From contig QMQO01000010.1 in NCBI GenBank assembly GCA_003650545.1, forward strand, positions 1 to 37,789: a stretch of DNA of 37,789 nucleotides, read 5' to 3'. The notes under the pieces were generated by a model, which was not told where the DNA came from, made no database searches, and saw only the letters and a program-made list of their open reading frames with translations. The DNA is from Candidatus Woesearchaeota archaeon. Lineage in GTDB: Archaea; Nanobdellota; Nanobdellia; Woesearchaeales; B72-G16. The translations under genes were made by a program, and so were the position numbers. Shown one piece after another: positions 32,893-37,789 of the stretch (the first letter of the stretch is position 1; every line of letters begins with the position of its first letter).

Positions 32893-33596
32893 CTTACGAT
32901 AAAAGACCAGAAGGACGGAAGTTTGATGAGCTAAGGCCAATAGTAGCAAAAGCAGGTGTAATTCCAAACGCAGAAGGTTCTGCCTATTTTAAGATTGGAA
33001 AAACTGTAGCTTATGCAGCAGTTTATGGTCCACGTGAACTGCATCCCAAATTTTTGCAAAATCCTGAAAAAGGTGTTTTAAGATGTCTCTACAATATGAT
33101 GCCTTTTGCTGGAATGGGAGACCGAGTACGCCCTGGACCAAATAGAAGAGCTAAGGAGATTTCTTTAGTCACTGAGAAAGCGATACTTCCTTTCATAAAT
33201 CTAGACAGATACCCAAATGCGGTTGTGGATGTTTTTATAGAGCTTACACAGACAGATGCGGGTAGCAGATGTGCTGGGATATGCGCAGCAGCAATTGCGC
33301 TTGCGGATGCAGGTATAGAAATGAGAGAGATGATCAGCGCTGTTGCTGTTGGCAAGGTTGCTGACAAGATCGTAGTTGATCTAGACTATTCTGAAGAGAT
33401 TTACGAAGACGGCCATGTTGCAGATATCCCTATAGCTATGGGCAATGTTTCACAGCAGATCACCTTGCTACAAGCTGATGGCTATATAACAAGAGAAGAC
33501 CTGAAGAAATGTCTCGAAATAGCCAAAAAGGCTTGCGCACAGATAAACGAGATCCAGAAGAAAGCACTCAAGCAGAAATACGAGGGTTCAAAATGA
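32889..33596 (+). CDS. rrp41: Exosome catalytic subunit Rrp41
   Basis: This 235-residue RNase PH-fold subunit carries the phosphorolytic active site that degrades or tails RNA 3' ends. It opens KRPEGRKFDELRPIVAKAGV and has TVAYAAVYGPRE, RPGPNRRAKE (phosphate/RNA-binding arginines) and the acidic catalytic motif HVADIPIAMGN. ATGA overlaps occur on both sides. It works as a hexamer of three Rrp41-Rrp42 dimers. Confidence 0.98.
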   Translation: MTYDKRPEGRKFDELRPIVAKAGVIPNAEGSAYFKIGKTVAYAAVYGPRELHPKFLQNPEKGVLRCLYNMMPFAGMGDRVRPGPNRRAKEISLVTEKAILPFINLDRYPNAVVDVFIELTQTDAGSRCAGICAAAIALADAGIEMREMISAVAVGKVADKIVVDLDYSEEIYEDGHVADIPIAMGNVSQQITLLQADGYITREDLKKCLEIAKKACAQINEIQKKALKQKYEGSK

Positions 33597-34357
33597 ACAA
33601 AAGAAAACAGATTTTGGATGCTCTGGATAAAAATGTTCGCTTTGACGGCAGGAAAAAAGACGAGTACAGAAAGATAGAAGTGATAAAGGGTGTTTCAGCA
33701 ACAGCTGAAGGAAGTGCGACTGTTAAGATTGGTGATACAGAAGTGATGGTCGGCGTAAAGCTTGGCATTGGCACACCATACCCAGATTCGCCAGATTCTG
33801 GCAATCTTATTGTTAGTGCAGAGTTTTTACCATTAGCCAGCCCAGAATATGAACCAGGTCCTCCAGACATAGATGCCATAGAACTAGCCAGAGTTGTTGA
33901 TCGTGGCATTAGGGAAGCTAAAGCAATCGACGTGAAAAAACTTTGCATTGAAAAAGGAGAAAAGATCTGGGAAGTGTCGGTTGATATCTGTACAATCAAT
34001 ACAGCCGGCAATCTGTTTGACGCGGCTACGTTAGCAACATTGGCTGCGCTCATGGATACAAAATTTCCAAAATACGAAAATGATGAAATAGATTATAAAG
34101 TTAAAACAGATCAAAGACTTCCTCTAGAAATTTTACCTGTCGCGATCACTGTGATTAAGATTGGTAATCATTTTCTGGTCGACCCATTGCCGGAAGAAGA
34201 AGAAGTTTTAGATGCAAGACTTACAGTTACATTAACGGAAGACGGTTCAGTGTGCGCATTACAGAAAGGGGGCGATCAACCTCTAACAGTTGAGCAGATA
34301 GATGAGATGATAGGTATAGCACTTGAAAAATCAAAAGAATTTAGGAAACTTTTATAA
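33593..34357 (+). CDS. rrp42: Exosome subunit Rrp42
   Basis: This non-catalytic RNase PH-fold partner of Rrp41 is 254 residues from the ATG at 33593, which overlaps the rrp41 stop. It shows NVRFDGRKKDEYRKIEVIKG, EGSATVKIGDTEVMVGVKLG, ELARVVDRGIREAKAID and LDARLTVTLTEDGSVCALQK, with the usual loss of Rrp41 catalytic acids. The longer frame upstream runs inside rrp41 and is not used. Confidence 0.97.
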   Translation: MNKRKQILDALDKNVRFDGRKKDEYRKIEVIKGVSATAEGSATVKIGDTEVMVGVKLGIGTPYPDSPDSGNLIVSAEFLPLASPEYEPGPPDIDAIELARVVDRGIREAKAIDVKKLCIEKGEKIWEVSVDICTINTAGNLFDAATLATLAALMDTKFPKYENDEIDYKVKTDQRLPLEILPVAITVIKIGNHFLVDPLPEEEEVLDARLTVTLTEDGSVCALQKGGDQPLTVEQIDEMIGIALEKSKEFRKLL

Positions 34358-34380
34358 ACAAGATATTTTTCGATGTAAAA

Positions 34381-34614
34381 ATGTCAAAGAAGAAAGTAGA
34401 ACAAGAAAAAGAGATCCATTACACAAAGTATGAGAAAGCTAGATTACTTGGAAGCAGAGCTTTACAGCTTGCTATGGGCGCTCCTTTTTTGTTAAAGATT
34501 TCTAAAGAGGAACTTGAAAGGATTAGATATAATCCAATGGAGATAGCAAAAAAAGAATTTGAAGCTGGAGTTATCCCAATAACAGTTAAAAGGCTTTTGC
34601 CTCATGAGAGATAG
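34381..34614 (+). CDS. rpoK: RNA polymerase subunit K (RpoK/omega)
   Basis: This 77-residue orthologue of bacterial omega and eukaryotic Rpb6 stabilises the largest polymerase subunit. TKYEKARLLGSRALQLAMGA and PMEIAKKEFEAGVIPITVKR are diagnostic. It follows rrp42 by 23 nt and ends the plus-strand operon; cbf5 converges from the other side. Confidence 0.96.
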   Translation: MSKKKVEQEKEIHYTKYEKARLLGSRALQLAMGAPFLLKISKEELERIRYNPMEIAKKEFEAGVIPITVKRLLPHER

Positions 34615-34641
34615 TACAGTAGTACAGTTTTTATGTTTTTA

Positions 34642-35664
34642 TTATTCTATCTTGGGATAAACACCAGGTTTCATAAATACCTTGTCAACTTTAAATGCTA
34701 GTCCTTTTTTTTCTTTAAGAATTTGCTTTGCAACCATTTCTGCTTTGCCTAGAGCAACAAGTTCACCTTTCAAAGTCATTATTGCAACAGTATCGCCAAT
34801 GTCAAACTCTTTATTCATGCTAACAACCCCTGGAACTTTTAAATTAGCACCATGGCACAATGTATCAACTGCACTATCCTGAATCCAAACCTTTGGAAGG
34901 TGGCTGACTGCAAACTCAACTGGCAAAATAATGTTATACAACATCTTATCGTTACCTTCTTCTTTGTAATAATAGAAAGCATCTTTTAGATCTTGCAGTG
35001 TAAAAGATTCTTCTTCCTTGAACGGTCCTGCTTTAGTCCTGCGAAGCTCTTGCATGTTAGCACCAACATCTAAACGCTCACCTACATCGTGTACGAGTTT
35101 TCTTATATAAGTTCCTGCTTGACAGCCAATTCTAAAAAGAACATCTTTATTATCTTCGCTGATCTCTATTATATCAATGTAATAAATTGTTCTATATCTT
35201 TGCTGTCTTTTGATTGCAGACTTAATTGGAGGTAATTGTTTAATTCTACCAACAAATTCATTTAGCATAACTTTTTTGACGATTGAAGCTTCAACTGGTT
35301 TATGCAGGTGCATTAAACAGACATACTCTTTCCCTGCAGGTAGCAGCGTTTGAACAATTCTTGTAGCTCTGCCTAGCGCAATAGGCAAAACACCAGTGAC
35401 TTTTGGGTCTAATGTTCCTGAGTGCCCTGCTTTTTTAATTCCCAAGATTTCTTTTACATAAGAGCTTACTTGATGACTCGTCGGGCCAGAAGGTTTGTCT
35501 AAGTTGACTATTCCATATTCAAGAAGTTCTTCTACTGACCGTTCATTTGGTTTACAGCCAAATCTATCACTGGTTTTAACATTATCTATTTTTACAACTA
35601 CAGCTTTGTTACGTTTTTCAAATGGCAACTTGTTTAGACCTGAGATTTTGCTTCCACTCCTCAT
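34642..35664 (-). CDS. cbf5: tRNA/rRNA pseudouridine synthase Cbf5 (dyskerin)
   Basis: This 340-residue catalytic subunit of H/ACA RNPs converts uridine to pseudouridine in rRNA and, alone, at tRNA position 55. YGIVNLDKPSGPTSHQVSSY and the catalytic loop HSGTLDPKVTGVLPIALGRA (Asp nucleophile) are intact, followed by GCQAGTYIRKLVHDVG. The C-terminal PUA domain starts near VSHLPKVWIQDSAVDTLCHG. A TATA-like element (AATTTAAAAAAT) lies 27-33 nt before the ATG. No H/ACA guide RNA was recognised with confidence in the window. Confidence 0.97.
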   Translation of the reverse strand: MRSGSKISGLNKLPFEKRNKAVVVKIDNVKTSDRFGCKPNERSVEELLEYGIVNLDKPSGPTSHQVSSYVKEILGIKKAGHSGTLDPKVTGVLPIALGRATRIVQTLLPAGKEYVCLMHLHKPVEASIVKKVMLNEFVGRIKQLPPIKSAIKRQQRYRTIYYIDIIEISEDNKDVLFRIGCQAGTYIRKLVHDVGERLDVGANMQELRRTKAGPFKEEESFTLQDLKDAFYYYKEEGNDKMLYNIILPVEFAVSHLPKVWIQDSAVDTLCHGANLKVPGVVSMNKEFDIGDTVAIMTLKGELVALGKAEMVAKQILKEKKGLAFKVDKVFMKPGVYPKIE

Positions 35665-35944
35665 TAGGTTAGAGAAATAAGAAGATTTTTTAAATTTTTA
35701 GGTTGTTTAATTTAAATTTTTAAATGTTTAACTTAGATCTTTTTTATCTGTTATGTGGTTTATATTTTTATTTTTTGTATGGTGAGTTGTAATTGACGAA
35801 ACATTTAATATTTCTTTTATTATTTTTATTGAAAATAACTAAAGAATATAACAACTTGATGTGATTAATGACAATATGACCAATCCTAACCAACTCTTTC
35901 CAAAACCTATTTAAATGACCTCTAAATTTAATCTATAAGAAAAA

Positions 35945-37669
35945 ATGGTTGATATTAACAGATTTGTCTGGAAGATTGGAGGTGAAGCTGGCTACGGTAT
36001 AAAGTCTGCGGGCTACATCTTTGCTAAATTCTGTATACGTCATGGTTTATTCGTCTTTTCAAAAACAGAATATCCTTCTTTGATTAGAGGAGGGCATAAT
36101 AGCTACACACTCAGAGTTGAAGAAAAACAAATTCATTCTTATATCTCAACAGTAGACATTCTAGTTGCATTAGATAAAAGAACATTAGACCTACACAAGG
36201 ATGAACTTACACAGAATGGCGTGATTATCCATGATGATACCTTTAAAGTTGATAACATTAGGCAGGATATTAAAGTGTACGCCCTGCCTCTATCAAAGAT
36301 TGCAGAGAAGCGTCTGGGCGAGAAAAAGATTATGATGAATACTGTTAGCATTGGTGCAACAATTGCTCTGCTAGATGCTGATTTAAACCATCTCACAAGC
36401 ATACTAGAAGAACGTTTTAAAACAAAACCAAAAAAGATTTTTGAAGATAATATCAAAGCTGCAAAAGCTGGCTATGACTTTGTCAAGGAGAACAATTTAA
36501 CTTGTGAAAAAAAGCTTGTGAAAAAAAGCGAAAACAAAAACATACTTGTTAATGGCAATGAAGCAATGACTCTTGGTGCAATCAAAGCAGGCTGTAAATT
36601 TGTTTCTATTTACCCAATGACACCCATAAACAGCATATTACACATGATGGCAAGATTTAGCCGTGATTATGGCATCGTCGTAAAGCAGCCTGAAGATGAG
36701 ATTTCTGCTATTAATATGGCTATTGGAGCCAGCTTTGCGGGAGCAAGAGCTTTAACAGCAACATCTGGAGGAGGTTTCTGTCTAATGACTGAGGGCGTTG
36801 GACTTGCAGGCGAAACAGAAACCCCGGTTGTGATAATAGAAGGTCAACGTTCAGCTCCATCGACAGGAATGCCTACTAATACAGAGCAAGGCGACTTAAA
36901 ATTTGTTATGAATGCTAGCCAGGGTGATTTTCCAAGAATCGTTATAGCGCCTGGCGATCAAGAAGAAGCATTTTATCTCACAGCAGAAGCGTTTAATATT
37001 GCCGAACATTATCAAACACCTGTTATAGTTCTAACAGACAAACACCTTGCTGAAAGCTATAAATCAGTAGAGCCATTTGACCAAGAAAAGATTAAGATCG
37101 ACCGTGGGCTCATTGCTACTAAAATTGAGGAAGTTCCGTTCAAACGCTACAGGTTTACAGATAATGGAATCTCTCCAAGATCCTTTCCAGGTCTGGAAAA
37201 TGGGATGCACAACGCTGCCTCAGATGAGCATGACGAGATTGGTCAGATTGACGAGAGTTCAGCTAATAGAAATAAGATGATGGAAAAACGTATGAAAAAG
37301 TTGGAGTTGGCTGAAAAAGAGCTACAAAAGCCAGAAATAATTGGAAAAAAGGACGCAGACTTCACAATTGTTAGCTGGGGTTCAACAAAAGGCGCGATCA
37401 TAGATGCTATCGATTTTCTTAAGGAAGAAAACATTACAGTTAATTTTTTGCAGATTAAATTTATAAATCCTTTGCATAAAGATATATCGCAGTTAATGAA
37501 AGCTGCAAAGAAAACAATTCTTGTTGAGAATAATTTCACAGGCCAGCTTGGTACTGTCATTAAAGAAAAAACAGGTTTAGATTTTGACTATCGCATCTTG
37601 AAGTATGACGGCAGAGCATTTTCCTCAAGTGAGCTCTGCGACAGAATTAAAAAAATAACCTACAGGTAA
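35945..37669 (+). CDS. korA: 2-oxoacid:ferredoxin oxidoreductase, fused gamma-alpha subunit
   Basis: This 574-residue protein oxidatively decarboxylates 2-oxoacids to acyl-CoA with ferredoxin, together with a TPP-binding beta subunit. Residues 1-185 are the gamma domain (KIGGEAGYGIKSAGYIFAKF, TEYPSLIRGGHNSYTLRV). Residues 200-574 are the alpha domain (GNEAMTLGAIKAGCKFVSIY, PMTPINSIL, QPEDEISAINMAIGASFAGA, TATSGGGFCLMTEGVGLAGE and QRSAPSTGMPTNTEQGDL). It is leaderless, with CTATTTAAATG about 30 nt upstream. The beta subunit is not in the remaining 120 nt and may lie further on or elsewhere. Confidence 0.95.
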   Translation: MVDINRFVWKIGGEAGYGIKSAGYIFAKFCIRHGLFVFSKTEYPSLIRGGHNSYTLRVEEKQIHSYISTVDILVALDKRTLDLHKDELTQNGVIIHDDTFKVDNIRQDIKVYALPLSKIAEKRLGEKKIMMNTVSIGATIALLDADLNHLTSILEERFKTKPKKIFEDNIKAAKAGYDFVKENNLTCEKKLVKKSENKNILVNGNEAMTLGAIKAGCKFVSIYPMTPINSILHMMARFSRDYGIVVKQPEDEISAINMAIGASFAGARALTATSGGGFCLMTEGVGLAGETETPVVIIEGQRSAPSTGMPTNTEQGDLKFVMNASQGDFPRIVIAPGDQEEAFYLTAEAFNIAEHYQTPVIVLTDKHLAESYKSVEPFDQEKIKIDRGLIATKIEEVPFKRYRFTDNGISPRSFPGLENGMHNAASDEHDEIGQIDESSANRNKMMEKRMKKLELAEKELQKPEIIGKKDADFTIVSWGSTKGAIIDAIDFLKEENITVNFLQIKFINPLHKDISQLMKAAKKTILVENNFTGQLGTVIKEKTGLDFDYRILKYDGRAFSSSELCDRIKKITYR

Positions 37670-37678
37670 AGTAAACAA

Positions 37679-37762
37679 CTGTGGGCTGAAGCCCACAGCA
37701 TTTCGCTTGGGTAGCGTGGCTATTCAAGCTTAGGCACAAAAACCTACCAATGATTTTTGTGC
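37679..37762. repeat. Array of hairpins at the window edge
   Basis: CTGTGGGCT-GA-AGCCCACAG (37679-37698) is a perfect 9-bp hairpin. GCTTG...CAAGC follows, then GCACAAAAA (37734-37742) pairs exactly with TTTTTGTGC (37754-37762). The G+C content is far above the surrounding DNA. This could be the end of an IS200/IS605-type element or MITE, a terminator for korA, or a structured RNA cut by the window end. Confidence 0.45.
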
Positions 37763-37789
37763 ACGCATACGCTGTTGCTTAAGTCGAGC

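Noticed and set aside
33509-33592. Longer start of rrp42 inside rrp41
   Set aside because: The ATGA overlap at 33593 and the family N-terminus support the shorter form.
37679-37762. Calling the hairpins a definite IS200/IS605 end
   Set aside because: No transposase gene or second copy is visible inside the window, so only the repeat is annotated.
1-37789. CRISPR array
   Set aside because: No set of regularly spaced identical repeats and no cas gene was seen.

Overview
The window is archaeal. It carries an archaeal exosome/proteasome/SBDS block, SRP54 with the archaeal domain layout, RtcB plus archease, RNase P protein Rnp2, RNA polymerase subunit RpoK, Cbf5, TrmB-type regulators and tRNA genes with bulge-helix-bulge introns. 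Many genes have a TATA box about 25 nt before the start codon and no Shine-Dalgarno (leaderless). Genes inside operons instead have GGTGA-type ribosome binding sites or ATGA stop/start overlaps. The DNA is strongly A+T rich, genes are compact and several are short for their families. This fits a DPANN lineage of the Woesearchaeota/Pacearchaeota type. That placement is an inference from gene style, not a phylogeny.

Layout. Positions 1-6.4 kb hold a secreted or anchored SCP2-like protein, a TreT-type glycosyltransferase, a small rubredoxin-domain protein, an AbrB-PhoU regulator and a long TPR protein whose C-terminal half looks kinase-like. Positions 6.5-10.3 kb (minus strand) hold SRP54, a phosphomannomutase preceded by a DUF2683/RelE-like toxin-antitoxin pair, and an intron-rich tRNA-Tyr. 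Positions 10.4-17.6 kb hold a degenerate DHH protein, archease and intein-containing RtcB, about 1.1 kb of decayed AbiE-like genes, and an AsnB-like amidotransferase. Positions 17.6-22.9 kb hold two unknown genes, a Ku / ATP-dependent ligase / family-4-type UDG repair operon, a second DHH-like protein and a DUF72 protein. Positions 23-29 kb hold a CapK-like adenylating enzyme, a HhH-GPD glycosylase, a TOPRIM-like protein, a structured stand-alone RNA candidate, two transcription factors and an unknown two-gene operon. Positions 29.4-37.7 kb hold a tRNA-Arg with three introns, then rnp2, a membrane protein, psmA, SBDS, rrp4, rrp41, rrp42 and rpoK on the plus strand, cbf5 on the minus strand, and a fused gamma-alpha 2-oxoacid:ferredoxin oxidoreductase subunit. 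An array of hairpins lies at the right edge.

How the parts connect. RNA processing is the main theme. The two tRNA genes contain five introns between them, and the tRNA ligase RtcB with its activator archease, the RNase P subunit Rnp2, the exosome and Cbf5 are all nearby. The most novel-looking items are the 96-nt RNA at 26119-26214 (minus strand: two GAAA-capped hairpins in a three-way junction, with a well-placed promoter), the triple-intron tRNA-Arg, and the rnp2 leader, which resembles part of that tRNA gene and carries two inverted repeats. A second theme is DNA repair (Ku, ligase, UDG, HhH glycosylase).
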